DNA of 64,000 bases, from the NCBI GenBank assembly GCA_029931535.1, contig JAQPZY010001670.1, positions 7,564,501-7,628,500 of the forward strand. The letters run 5' to 3'. Below, piece by piece: positions 42,096 through 53,945 of this stretch. The notes under the pieces are model-generated. The model did no database searches and was not told where the DNA came from. It was given only the letters and a program-made list of their open reading frames with translations. Numbering within the stretch: position 1 is the stretch's first letter; every line of letters starts with the position of its first letter. The stretch is from Margaritifera margaritifera (lineage: Eukaryota > Mollusca > Bivalvia > Unionida > Margaritiferidae). The position numbers and the translations under genes are program-made.

Positions 42096-43600
42096 ATGTT
42101 AGTTGAAATGCTACACACAAAATTGGGTCAGGAAGGAAGTGAAAATACAATCTTTTCTTTCAGTAGAATAGACCATTTAACATTACATGTATATAGATAC
42201 AAACCTTTGAGAGGCAGATCATACATTACTCTACCAAAAAATGAGCGAAGTATAAAAATGCCCGTCTTAATGTTCAAAATGGAGACAATACATATTTCTT
42301 ATATGCCCTATGCAGTAGACTCTATGTAAAACTCACCAAGAGATCACCCGTACAGACCATCCAAATATAATCCAGGCAGCTATAAACATAGATGCCCGAT
42401 TAAAATAGATAGCGGTGATAAATTCGAAAATGAATTCAGCGCATTTGACAATGCATAGAAAACCGTACACAGACTTGTAAAGTATGTTATAGTGACAAAA
42501 AGGGGAATAGAAAGACACGTGGACATGCAGATTGTGTTTGATAGAAAAGAAACAAATGTCACTGCTGTGGAATAAAAGATTTATCAGGATTGGTGTCATC
42601 TCAAATAAACACCAAATTAAATTTCATGAACTCAAAAGATAATGTAATTAAGTGAACAACTCAAAACACATAATCTCTAATGAGGGCTCTGCTGTAAATT
42701 AAAAAACACAATAATGAACTAAAAGTTATGCGTATTCTGTGTTTTGATTTTGAAAGGCTCCTGAAACCATTATACATCTCTAAAGAAGGCTCTAATAAAT
42801 CAAGGACAATACAAGCAGACAAACATATACCATTAGGATTTTGCCTTCACATCAGATCCGTACACAAAGGTTACGAGCCAATAGTTTAGAGAGTGACATA
42901 TTGGATTTAAACATTTTATGACGATTTTCAGAAAATAGAGATAGTTTACAAAGAATTGAGACGCTGAAGGTTGCAGTAATGATATTCCCAACTAAAGATA
43001 AGAAACATTTTAACTCCACTAAAATGTGTCACATTTGTTTGAAGGAAATCATTTGAAAACAAAGTATGAGATCACGATCATTTAACTGGTAAGTAGAGAG
43101 GTCCTGTACATGGTGAGTGTATTCGAAATTACAGATATACAAAGTACATACCACAGTTCATCATAATTTGTCAGGATATAATTATCGTCTGTTTATCAAA
43201 GAATTGGTAAATATGACTGATCAAGAGGTAACGATTATACCCAACAACGTCGAAAAAGCAAACGGTGAACAACGATCAAAGGTGTTGTAATCGATAAATT
43301 CGAAAAAGATTGTATAGAAGTTGTTTGATGGACAATAATATTTTTAGACAGCTACATGTTTGTATGTAAAAGTATATAACGACTTGCAAAGAATCTTAGT
43401 GAAGACAAATTCACGGATATCATGAAACATTTTGAAAACATAGAAACAACAAATTAGAGGAAATATATTTTCTCGACTATTTCAAAGATTACCCATTAAC
43501 ACCACAAACATTAATTCATTAAGAAAGTGATTTATTACTATTGCAAACAAATTAATAGATGATAAAATGAGCACAAAACAAAGCCTTTTATTAACTAAGT
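42096..43600 (+). pseudogene. Type B DNA polymerase N-terminal/exonuclease remnant (second Polinton-like lineage)
   Basis: Pieces match, in order, the N-terminal half of a polymerase type I recall from Polinton-like elements in cnidarians and insects. YRYKPLRGRSYITLPKNE and HPYRPSKY lie at about 42185-42375. MCHICLKEI, a Cys-His zinc segment normally followed by 'RDHDHLTGKYRG', lies at about 43025-43055. A degenerate copy of that continuation follows to about 43140, then VHHNLSGYNYRLFIKELVN (about 43150-43210), EVTIIPNNVEKANG, FLDSYMF and YFLDYFKDYPLTPQTL (about 43350-43510). Stops in all frames make it a fossil. Its palm domain is not here but is represented at 7.8-8.9 kb on the opposite strand. 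Confidence 0.6.
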
Positions 43601-44690
43601 TTAGTGTACACTTTAAAGAACGAAAAGTACTCTGTCATTCATTATCGTAACCTAAAACTTGATCTACAGTTAGATTTTAAACCGTTCAAGATACACTATG
43701 TGAAATTATTCGATCAGCAACCATGGTTAAATCCTACACATAACTAAATACGAATTAAAATACTAGTTTGTGACAAAAAACAATCAGTGAATTGAAGAAA
43801 CAAAAAACTTTTTCAAACTCGTGAGTAATTCTGGAATACAAAGTTAATTGAAATGCTACACACAGAATATTCAATATTTACAATTGTGGTCAAATTTTTA
43901 GCAACACTTTTCTGCAAATAAATGTATACTCTTAGTCATGGTTTATACAAGAAATGTGTTCTTCTTCAAGCAAAATATTTTTCATGCAAATAATTAAACA
44001 TGTAATGAAAATCTGATACTTAGATACATTTATCGGTGTGCATCAGAGACGCTTTTTGTTATTCAGCCTAGAGGGAGTATTGTATTAGTAAATTCCAGCA
44101 AAGCTTTCTTCCTTAACAAAAGAAAGATATTGGTGTGCAATCAATACTCACAACACCATATCTGTTTTGGTTGGGCTAAGCCTGCTTTAAGGTGTTAGCT
44201 TTAGTTAATTTTGTTGGGCAATAAGGGTACAGTGTCTTGCCTAAGGATACAGTCCGGCAGCCGAACCAGCCTGTTCTGAGAATTACAGTTGGTACCGCTA
44301 TGTAGGAATCCAGTATGCTAACCATTATTATCAATTTTGTTACTTGTTATACTGTTTTTTCATATAATTTTCTTCAGTTTACATTATAAATAATTCGTTA
44401 TAACTCCTAGCGTGGATATTATGTTATTTCTTACAACTTGTTCCATTGAAATTTATGCATCTTGCATTTTAAAAACAAATTTGTTTACATGTGCTTCAAA
44501 CTTTTTCTGCAAAAAAGGAAGAACTCTGTATAATCCCAAAACTGTGACTCTAAAGAGTTGTTATCATAGGTTACTTCCGTTGCGTTACTCTAACAAGAAA
44601 TCTGGGTGAGTAGGATGGTTTCTAATGAAATTCTTCCAATGCTGTTGATTGCATATGGTAGGAAAACAATTGTTTTAAGGTTTCTCTAGT
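43601..44690. other. No gene recognised; SINE/repeat fragment near 44.2 kb
   Basis: Mostly AT-rich non-coding. GTGTCTTGCCTAAGGATACA at about 44233-44252 matches a motif common in marine-animal SINE-like repeats. A short phrase near 43850 (GAAATGCTACACACA) repeats one at 42104. Confidence 0.4.
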
Positions 44691-45630
44691 TTGTGTATAC
44701 TCATCCATAGTTGATGGTACATCAGGATCATTTGTCCAATATTGAGAGGCCCTTATACCTGGAAATTTTGTGTCAAAGGTGGTCAAATTCTGTTCACCAG
44801 ATTTTATTTAGATAAAGCTGTGTAAATGTTTTTATACTTTTACAAAAGGAAGCCATATTTGATGGAGGAATAGCATCGTTTTCTATAAATCTGTAGGCGT
44901 TCAAGCTACGACTGTTTCTATTAAAGTTGATCAGAGTCTATCAAGTGGTGTTTTAAAAGAAGTTATAGTTTATCTTTTGTTAGTAACAGCGGCTATATTT
45001 GATGGCAGATTTGCATCATTTTTATAAATTTAAAAGCCCTTCAAGATATAATGCCTTCTGTAAAAATTGGTCAAATATTGTTGAGTAGTTTTTGAAAGAA
45101 GTTGTTAGAAATATTTTTCATTTTTAGTAACAGCGGCTATATTTGATGGCAAATTGAAATACTAGTATTTTATATCAGTTTGATGGTCCTTATTACCAAA
45201 TATATTTTTGTCACACGTGGTAAATTTCTTCTGAGCAGTTTCTGACAAGAAGTTTAATTTTTGTATATTTTTAGTAACGGTAGCCATATTTGATGGTGCA
45301 TTGGCATCGTTTAAAAAAATTGGAAAGATCTTCAGGCTAGGATGATTTCATTCAAATATATCCAAATTATGTTCAGTAGTTATTTAAGAAGTGGTTTAAA
45401 TGTTTTCTATTTTTAATAACACTAGCCATATTTGATGCCGGATCGGCATCATTTGAAAAATTTTAAAAGGGCTTCATGCCATGATACTTTCTTTCTAATT
45501 TGGTCAAATTATGTTTGAGCAGTATTTTTGAGAAGAAGTTCTAAATAGCAGTTGTGAACGGAACATGTAGGACGGACGACGGACCACTTACGACGGACGA
45601 ATGACCATACCATAAGATCACTTGGCCTTA
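44690..45630. repeat. Diverged tandem array of a ~150-bp repeat (gccatatttgatgg...ggcatcattt)
   Basis: Five to six copies share a phrase like GCCATATTTGATGG, then GGCATC(A/G)TTT, then a 'GGTCAAATT.TGTT.AGCAGTT' segment, and end near 'GAAGAAGTT'. Copies begin near 44860, 44990, 45130, 45285 and 45425. The array ends in ACGGACGACGGACCACTTAC. From memory this resembles repeats abundant in bivalves. No coding. Confidence 0.75.
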
Positions 45631-46466
45631 TGGTAAGATGAGCTAAAACAATTAGTGATAGGTGCCAGGAGATGAAGTCAGGTGATATATTTGAAGCAGA
45701 AATAGTCTTTTTATGTTGATCAGTTGTGGGATAACTTCAGGGTATTAGTTTTATGTCTTGTCATCGTAGATTTATATGACAAAGGAAATTCTTATATCCT
45801 GAAATATCGGTGCACGAAATGGATTTTCAATAAATAGAAATTTTACACTTTAGATGAAGCCTATTGCAACCTAGATTGACATCACATGGTCTTGTAAATG
45901 TGCATTCCAGTATATAAACTTTATTGGTATGTACAAAGTACACATACAAAATACGATTTTGCAGCGTTCTGCGAAACTGCTGAACAAATATTTTAAAAAT
46001 AGTTTGTTTTTTTAAAAACCGCATGTCCCGCCAACATTGACAAGAAACAGTATTATAGTGACGCATTGGCATGTCATTGTATCATTTCGGCCAATCAAGT
46101 TTTCTTTCTTATATGGATTTCGAGATATCTTTATATGGGTCAAAGTGGCTAAAATACCTTCCGAAATTAAAATAAATTCCCTGTTTTACACCGAACAACA
46201 AATGTTTTACACAGTGTACGAATTAAAAAGTACTTCTAACTGCACTGAATGTCATTAATATGCGCATATGTTGCTCATAACTAAACTCTTTGGATATCTT
46301 GATAATATAAGCCTATTTACTAAATTTGATACAAATCTTATTAGAAATAGTCACTAAAGTGCTGACAAGCTCGACCAATCGGACGCAAGAACACCTGAAA
46401 AATATCCGTTTGATCTTGCTCATAATTGGACTCATCAAAGATCTTGATGATTTAAGTCTAGTTTAC
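45631..46466. other. No gene recognised
   Basis: AT-rich spacer between repeat array and foldback element. Confidence 0.4.
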
Positions 46467-46469
46467 CAG

Positions 46470-47920
46470 TAGTAGAGGGTGCCACTAGAAATAAAAAAAG
46501 GAACCCCTCCTCCATGTTAAACAGAGCCAATAAATTCTAGAGCCAAAGGGGAAATTAACATTAGGCCGCCATTTTTAAATGTATCTTTGTAACAGTGTAG
46601 CATGAAGTGACGGTCTGCACTGTAACTGAAATACCGTATTACGTCATACATTTCACATGAGGAGTCTGTCTGTTGGCTCTATTTAGGAGTGAAAATGTGA
46701 GTTTGTTTGTACTCTAAATGAACTATTTTGTTTTTTGCTTGATAAATATATTGACATGAAAAGGTTATTTAATATCCAGCACTTAGTTGTCTACTAACCA
46801 GCACCCAAAATGTGAGTTTGTTTGCACTCTAAATGAAATACCGTATTTTGTTTTTTGTTTTTTTTTCTTCTTGTTCTTTGTTTTTTGGTGTGTTTTTTTT
46901 TTTGCTTGATAATATGACATAAAACTAGTTGTCTACTATCCAGTACCCAGTTATCTACTATTCATCAACCAACCAACCAATAATCTATCAACACCCAGTT
47001 ATCTACTATCCACCAACCAGTTATCTATTGTTGATTATGAAAAGAATTATCTTGACTTTTTTCTCAAAAATTCTTGAACTTTCTCTATGTGTCACACACA
47101 CACAGACACACATACACACACCTCTTCTTTTAGATCCTACCCTGTGTGCATGGCATGGTAGTTTTGTCTAAAATAGGAGGGTAGAGAAGAGTAGGACCAT
47201 TATAGATAGGGTGAAGAGGTGTTTACTTAATAAGTGGGTCATAGGGTGGTAAGGGAAGATAAAGAAGTTAGTTTTGTTGACAAGGGATTTAAATTCTAAT
47301 TTACACCCCTTCTTTTAAATCCTACCGCGTGGATCTGTAGATGAGTGGGTGATGGTCACTGCAAACGAAGGTAGGGATGGTATACAAAGATAGGAAATCT
47401 ACTTTATTTATAATGGGGATTATAAGGATGGTAAGACCTGGTTAGTAAATAACTGGGTGCTGAATATTAAATAAACTGAGTGTTAGATAGTAGGTAACTG
47501 AGCGCTGGTAGTAGATAACTGGTTGGTGGATAGCAGATAACTGGGTGTTGATAGTATATAATTGATTGGTGAATAGTAATAACTGGGTGCTGGATAATAA
47601 AAACTAGGTGCTGGATAGTAGAGAACTTTTTCATGTCATTATTTTATCAAGCAAAAAACAAAATACGATATGTCATTCAGAGTGCAAACAAACTCACATT
47701 TTTACTCCTAAATAGAACCAACAGACGGACTCCTCGTGTGAAACGTATGACGTAATACGGTATTTCAGTTAGAGTGCATACCGTCACATCATGCTACACT
47801 GATACAAACATACATTTCAAAATTGGATTCTAATGCTAATTTTCCGTTTGCCTCTAGAATTTGTTGACCCTGTTTAACACATGGGGGTCCCGTTTGGCTC
47901 TCAAGTGGCACCCTCTACTA
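46470..47920. mobile_element. Foldback-type non-autonomous DNA transposon (~1.45 kb)
   Basis: Long terminal inverted repeats: the left arm (46470 to about 46745) starts TAGTAGAGGGTGCCACT and the right arm (about 47640-47920) ends AGTGGCACCCTCTACTA. Inner matching landmarks include TGTTGGCTCTATTTAGGAGT against ACTCCTAAATAGAACCAACA, and CTGAAATACCGTATTACGTC against its complement near 47752. Inside them, short 'CCCAGTTATCTACTATCCA' units on the left (about 46930-47035) face complementary 'GGATAGTAGATAACTGGGTG'-type units on the right (about 47440-47620). The two outer TA dinucleotides could be a TA target duplication. No transposase is encoded. Confidence 0.82.
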
Positions 47921-47932
47921 CATGCATACACA

Positions 47933-47975
47933 TACATACATACATACATACATACATACATACATACATACATAC
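47933..47975. repeat. (CATA)n microsatellite
   Basis: About 40 bp, immediately outside the foldback element. Confidence 0.95.
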
Positions 47976-48099
47976 TGTAACAAGGCATAAAAGACACAAA
48001 AGACTTGTTTACAAAACTATTTTATTTTTTCAAAGTAGAGGTACTATAATGTGTTCACAAAACCGAGATTATTATTTTGTTTAAATCATTGTTCTTAAA

Positions 48100-50440
48100 A
48101 TCTGCTTCAGAAGCTATCATCATTGTCAACCCCTAGAGGCCAAATTTTACTGGGTGAAAGTTACAGGCTTTGATTAACCTTGGAGTGACAGTCAGTATTA
48201 CAAGCATAGTTTATGCAATAGTAATTATCAGTAATTACTGTGATTAGCCAATACAGCTGAGGCCTCACATGAAAAGCAAGCAGTCAACTGTCTAATTGTC
48301 ATACTCATTCATGTATACAATACACATTTAAGATAATGAGGATAACCTATCACATTCTGCCATGTATGCCATTAATATGGAAAATTACCACGTGGTCATG
48401 AGCTAATTGCAAAAACCAAAGTCAATAAAAGAGTCACCATGAGATAATTTTTCTGTAAGGGTGTGGTACTAATAGAGATGCATATCATCATACATTTTGC
48501 GATTCTAACATGAAAGGTAACTGAGAAATGAACACAAAACACGAAATTTAAGTCAAGTCAATGAATTATAAAATGTGGACCATAATGACCTACTACAATC
48601 ATCCTGTTTAGCGATTCAAGCATGAACAGTTAAAACACAAAATTGAACCCAAGTCAGTAAAGCAGGAAATATGGGTCACAGTGGCCTACTCTTGTGATGA
48701 GAGTGTAGTACACATCAAGATGTATCCCCTCACCAAGTTTCATGATTCCATTTATAACAACGTGTATACGGAATGCAAAAGAACGAGGTGGTCATGAGCT
48801 AAATACCCAAAAATTAACCTAAGCTAGTAACATGTAGGCCACAGTGACTTTTTGTTGTACGTTTCATGGTTCGAACTTAAACAGTACTCAAAAAATGAAA
48901 TTTAACACATAATTTATACAAAGTCACTTAAGCATGAAATATAGGTCACACAGACCTCTTTGCAATAAGGATGTAGTTCTTATCAAGATGCATCCCCTCA
49001 CCAAGTTTCATGATTATAGGTATGATAGTTTGCATCTAGCATGTCAAAAACTCATGTGGTCATGATCTAAATGCAAACACTTAACCAAAGCCAATGAAAG
49101 ATGGAATATAGGTAACGATTAGCTTATTTTGCTGTAAGGGTGTGATACTTATGGAGATGTATACCATTATCAATTTCATGATTTTAGCATGAAAGGTGCC
49201 TGAGAAATGAACACCAAACAAAATATAACCCAATTCGGTGAAGTTTAAAATGTGGACCATAATAACTTACTATTGAAATGACGGGGCAGTGCTCATCAAG
49301 ATACATCCCCTCATCATGTTTTATGATTCTAGAGAGGATAGAATGTACATAGCATGCAAAAACAAACTATTTGATCACGAGTTCAATGCAAAAACTTCAC
49401 CTAAGACAGTAAAGTGTGAAATGTAGGGTACAGTGACCTCATTTTGCACAGGTATGGTACTCAAGAGTTTCATGAATCCAGCATGATCAGTTGTAACACA
49501 AAATTAAACTCAAGTCAGTGAAGCATGAAATATGACAGTGACATAATTTTGTGAGAAGGGTGTAGTACTCGTCAAGATGCATCACAAAGTTTCACGATTC
49601 CAGCTAAAAAAACCTCATGTCTACAGGATGCAATAAACCTATGCTAAAATGTTATCAAATGTTATCAAACTAGGTTAGGTGCTACGACTAACCCCATTTG
49701 AGTGATAAAAACCCAGGGAAGTTTCTAATACCATTTGATGTAAAGTAATTTTCTTTGACTTCTGTACGTCATTCAAGTTATCAATGAGTAGAACCTTACT
49801 CACCAAAGTTTGGTCCAGTCTGTATTGTAAAAGTAATGTTATTGTGCGGAAACCATTTTTCTTCTTTCAGTGACAGTGACCTTGACCTTTGACCTCAAAA
49901 TCTACTAGCTTCTTTTTTATCTCAAGTTCAAGTCATCAGCAAAGTTTGATCCAGGTATGTGCTGTAAAACTAATGATATTGCGCTGAAATTATTTTTATT
50001 CTTTCATTCACAGTGACTTTGATCTTTGATCCCGAAAATGATAGGATTCTTCCTGACCCAAAGTGAAAGCGATCCACAAAGCTTGATAACTGTAGATAAT
50101 GGAGAACTGAAGTTATTGTGCCAAAACAATTTTTTTTTTTTTTTTGCTTTCAGTTATGGTGACCTTGACGTTTTGAATCCAAATTTGATAGGTTTCTTCC
50201 TTGCCCAAGATACCATTCACTAAGTTTGGCAACTGTAGATATTGGAGAACTATTTCGCTCTTGACCCTGAAATCAATAGACTTCTTCCTTACCCCAAGTT
50301 CAATACATCCACAAAGTTTCGTAATTTCAGTTTAAGGACAACTGAAACATTTGTGCGGAAACTAAATTGGTAACAGACAGACGGACTGACGGACAGACAT
50401 TATAACATAATGCGTTCCGTTTTATGGCGAGCGTATAAAA
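48100..50440. repeat. Diverged tandem array (~260-320 bp units) with a tgaccttgacctttgacc block
   Basis: From 48.1 to about 49.65 kb, units share 'ATCAAGATGCATCCCCTCAC', 'CCAAGTTTCATGATTC', 'GGTCATGAGCTAAATGCAAA' and 'GTCACAGTGACCT'. Clear copies of the CCCCTCA phrase lie near 48727, 48987 and 49306. From about 49.86 to 50.35 kb, shorter units share 'GTGACCTTGACCTTTGACC'. The block ends with ACGGACAGACATTATAACAT. No coding. The style is typical of bivalve and gastropod genomes from memory. Confidence 0.7.
49640..49812 (+). repeat. Direct repeat copy 1 (partner 51462-51620)
   Basis: Shares about 160 bp with 51462-51620, e.g. TTTCTAATACCATTTGATGT and GTAATTTTCTTT, and the 'GAGTAGAACCTTACTCACCA' end. 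Confidence 0.75.
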
Positions 50441-52149
50441 ACTTAACCAAGAATGCACAACTAATGTACATGGATGTACAAAGTTAACCCCTTTATACCC
50501 CTCTTGAAGAAGTAGATGCTATGAAACCCACTCCAAACTGTTGGCTTGGACGTAGCAAGAAAGAACGGTTAGATGCAGTGAGGCAGTACATATGTATATG
50601 CTTTTATGTATGCCGATACCGACGCCGACAATAACTCTCTTCTACTTCGTGGAGGTGAGGTACAAACTCTAGGATGCCACCCAAAAGAGAGATACGGGAA
50701 GACTATAGAAAGGTTAAAGCTTTCAAAACTGCCACTTTTGTAACTGAACAAATTTTGGATAACATGTATTAGTCTGTTTACATTCTTCTTTGTTTCCCTC
50801 AGAGATATAGCTATACAAGTGACAGACTCTCTAGTAATAACAAGTTGTTATAATTGTTCTCAAAAGAAGAAATGCATAGATAATAAAGCATCCAGTAATA
50901 TTTATTTGCCATTATCTGGGACTTGAATTACACAGGAATATACCCCTCCTTCTCTGCCTCAACAAATATCTCTGCCATCGCAATTGGGTTTCCAGGCATT
51001 TGACACATTAATTTACAGTACCCGATTTGTACTCCACATGGCTTCTTTATTTATTTATTTGCAATGGTTATATAAGTATCTTTACATTTGTAAAAGATAT
51101 GAAAATGTATGGATATAATTTAGTTTTACTTGTAGTTAGCTAGTTGTAATGAAAAATGTAAATTGAAACCTTTGAGTTGATAATGATATTACTTTTATCT
51201 AGAATACCTTTTCACTTTTTCCATTTTCTTCCCATTTTAAAAAGTTCTAACGCAGATTTGGGTGATAATTTTGATACCATTTGATTTAATGTTGTACATT
51301 TATTTCCAAACATAATTTTTTTAAATATATACCGTGATACGATGAAAGGACTTGATTTTCTTTTGATGCAAATTATAGTGACTTTTAAAAAAAAATAATT
51401 TGGAAATGGAATGAGAAACAAATGTTTTGCCTTTCCTCTGTCGAGTTTTTGAAATTGAATTAAAATGTTATCAATCTAGCTCAGGATGCTATGACATAAC
51501 CACAATTTGAGTGATAAAAAACCAGGAAAGTTTCTAATACCATTTGATGTCAAGTAATTTTCTTTTACCTCTGTAATTCATTCAAGTCACCAACGAGTAG
51601 AACTATACTCACCAAACATTGTATTACTAAGATAACATCTGCCCATGCCTTGGTCTTGATTTGTTTTTCGTCCATTTTTAAACTCTGTTAGTCAATGTAT
51701 TACCAGTTATGTCTTTATCTCACATTTACTCAACTAATTTAGTTTCAAGGAAGATAAAGATACTACTATCTTGTCTTCCATGAATGCTAATTCCTTTTCA
51801 AGTTCTTTTTATCCATTTAAATAGTGTGAACATGGCAAATGGTGGTGCATAGCATTTTGATCAGGCATCTGAAAAGTTTCCTTACGATTATGTTGTACAA
51901 GAGCAAGCACTGATACAAGATGACACAGATAAGAATTTGTCTAATCAGGGATTTGAAACTCCTGTATATACAGTTTTAGTGGATGAATACAACAAATTTT
52001 GGTAAATACACTTATATCATTGATGATACATAATATCCAAAAATTAAGTCTCATTTAAAAATTGAAGGAAAACATTGTATCACCATTTCGTAGGCGAAGA
52101 ATCAATACAAATTTATAGAAAAGGTTGCAAAATAAAATATTTAGATCTA
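50441..52149. other. No gene recognised apart from a repeat copy
   Basis: AT-rich. It holds the second copy of the 160-bp direct repeat at 51462-51620. Nothing else is evident. Confidence 0.4.
51462..51620 (+). repeat. Direct repeat copy 2 (partner 49640-49812)
   Basis: Diverged copy about 1.8 kb downstream of the first, with the same order of phrases. Confidence 0.75.
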
Positions 52150-52199
52150 ACTCTATAGCTGAAAGGTGTGGTGGAAGTAACTTTTAGAACTCACTGAAC

Positions 52200-53295
52200 T
52201 GGAAGAAAGAAGGAAATAAATGGATACCACGAAATGGTAAACCTCTAGACAGACCTTGACAACAAGATCTAGTCAGACCTTTACAACAACCTATAGACAG
52301 ACCTTTACAATAACTTCTAGACAGACCTTGACAACTAAATCTAGTCAGACCTTTACAACAACTTCTAGACAGACCTTTACAACAACCTTTAGACAGACCT
52401 TTACAATAACTTCTAGACATACCTTTACAACAGCCTTTAGAACATACTGTTGCACAAAGACAGTCAATAGAGATGCAAACAATAAGCACAAATGAACAAC
52501 CAAGTGAGAGAAGCAGCGACTATAATATAGAATCACTATGAAAAAAGTCAAAATGAAAAGCTTCCACCTGCAGATCGTATATTATTTACTCTGCGAGAGG
52601 AAAGAAAATTACCAGAGAGGTAATATAAATACTAAAGAGGTTGTCAATTCGAAAACAATCTATGAAATGAGACACTGAAATGTATGGAAAAGAGATGGAG
52701 AACATAAAGGAAGATATCTGCAAAGAAACAGGTCCAACTAAAAAGGTTACATTGCAAGAACTGTTGGAAAGTGTTGAAAGTAAAGGAGTACATACAGCTG
52801 GATATACAATAGATTTGGAGAGAAATTTTTGAGACAATACTGAAAACATAAATGTTAGAGAAAAGTTACCATTAGGTGAAAGGCTAGAAAGACTGTTCAA
52901 AGAGAAAGGTTTAACATTTGCCAGCATTATTAGTGATTGGTATCACTGCATCAACTGTTGCTGTGTCTGTTCCAAATCTGTTAAAAGGTTAAGTAGAAGG
53001 TGGTGGAGGAACAAGTATTGGAAGTAGCAGTGGAAAAGGTAGCATAGAGACATTTGTTGACAAAGTAAAAATAGACACACGAATATTGGCAACTATTTGT
53101 TCAAGCTATCTTAAATGGCAGCAGCAGCATTGCCCGTTATAATTAGCAGTGTAATAAACTGGTTTCACAGGACAGCTAGACAAGTTGTTTCTGTGGCTTA
53201 TCATTTTGGTTTGCTTATTCTAGCATTAGTTGACCTGTTGTTTGCATTTTTGATCAAAGGTGTAGACATGGCAATGAGGATAAAAAGTCCATAAC
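52200..53295 (+). pseudogene. Remnant of a membrane protein of a PolB-bearing Polinton-like element (copy 2)
   Basis: Plus-strand pieces in order: a repetitive N-terminal segment of PLQQPLDRP-type units (about 52240-52440); DRILFTLREERKLPER (about 52573-52620); ETGPTKKVTLQELLESV (about 52716-52770); LGERLERLFKEKGLTFASII (about 52873-52930); GITASTVAVSVPNLLKG, then EGGGGTSIGSSSGKG (about 52940-53040); and AAAALPVIISSVINWF through LLILALVDLLFAFLIKGVD (about 53117-53270). The last two blocks match the remnant at 4.6-5.0 kb, including the end phrase ATCAAAGGTGTAGACA in DNA. The protein has two hydrophobic segments near its C-terminus. Function is unknown; I recall the 'RLxxLFKxxGxT' plus 'LPGIIGSIxSW' combination from Polinton-like elements. 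Broken by stops and frameshifts. Confidence 0.6.
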
Positions 53296-53429
53296 AGCTC
53301 CTACAACCATCCTGTTTCTTTTTCACATAGTTCTCACTCATGTTCTCTTCTTTCATTCCAATATCTATCTTTTGATGAATTGTTACAGACTGTTTATCAG
53401 CTGCTGGAATCATATTTTTACCACATTGG

Positions 53430-53945
53430 CATTTAAAGCAGTGTTCAACCCCAATCTAAAGCTGTCAGATGATTTTTTCAAGTCGTTGTTGTAATAAAAA
53501 ATCCTACCAGTTTTCATCACCATATCACTTGGCAATGTAAATATGCCATTACCAACAACAGCAGTCTAGCCTAATTTTGCAAATATGAACTATGTTGCTG
53601 AAATCTTATAGTGATGTTTCCATCTAACTCGTAACCATTTTTGTCTAAAATTATTTTCTCAAATAACTTCTTAACAGTGTGCTGAACAATGGAAACAGAT
53701 TGTGTAGTGCTTCTTCTGTTCTGTACTTGACCACCTACAATACAGATAAGACTTAATATTTTGGTTCAGTCTCACTATTCCTTCATCTGTGAGTTGATCT
53801 CTATATTGCTGAAAGAAACAAGTCCAGCTTATTTCTTCTTCTCTTGTTATTTGATTACTGAAGTATATTTGATACTTTTGTATCTCTAGCTCCGAGGTAA
53901 ATTCACCGAGTATCCTATTCCCTGTTTCACACGATTTTTTCATTG
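53430..53945 (-). pseudogene. Coding-like remnant beside the membrane protein, Polinton-like element
   Basis: A 90-codon open piece (53943-53671) contains FSNQITREEEISWTCFFQQY and DQLTDEGIVRLNQNIKSYLY. The following sequence continues coding-like in other frames, with VVGNGIFTLPSDMV and LKKSSDSFRLGL (about 53450-53560). The composition is strongly protein-like. I do not know its function. It runs opposite to the membrane-protein remnant, so the two may be convergent genes of one element. Confidence 0.45.

Noticed and set aside
41571..42102. Several plus-strand frames of 62-81 codons
   Set aside because: Partly antisense to the LINE ORF and otherwise without motifs.
52184..52489. Cys-Lys-Gly repeat protein on the minus strand
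   Set aside because: Antisense shadow of the plus-strand repeated Pro-Leu-Gln-Asp segment, which fits the neighbouring coding remnant better.
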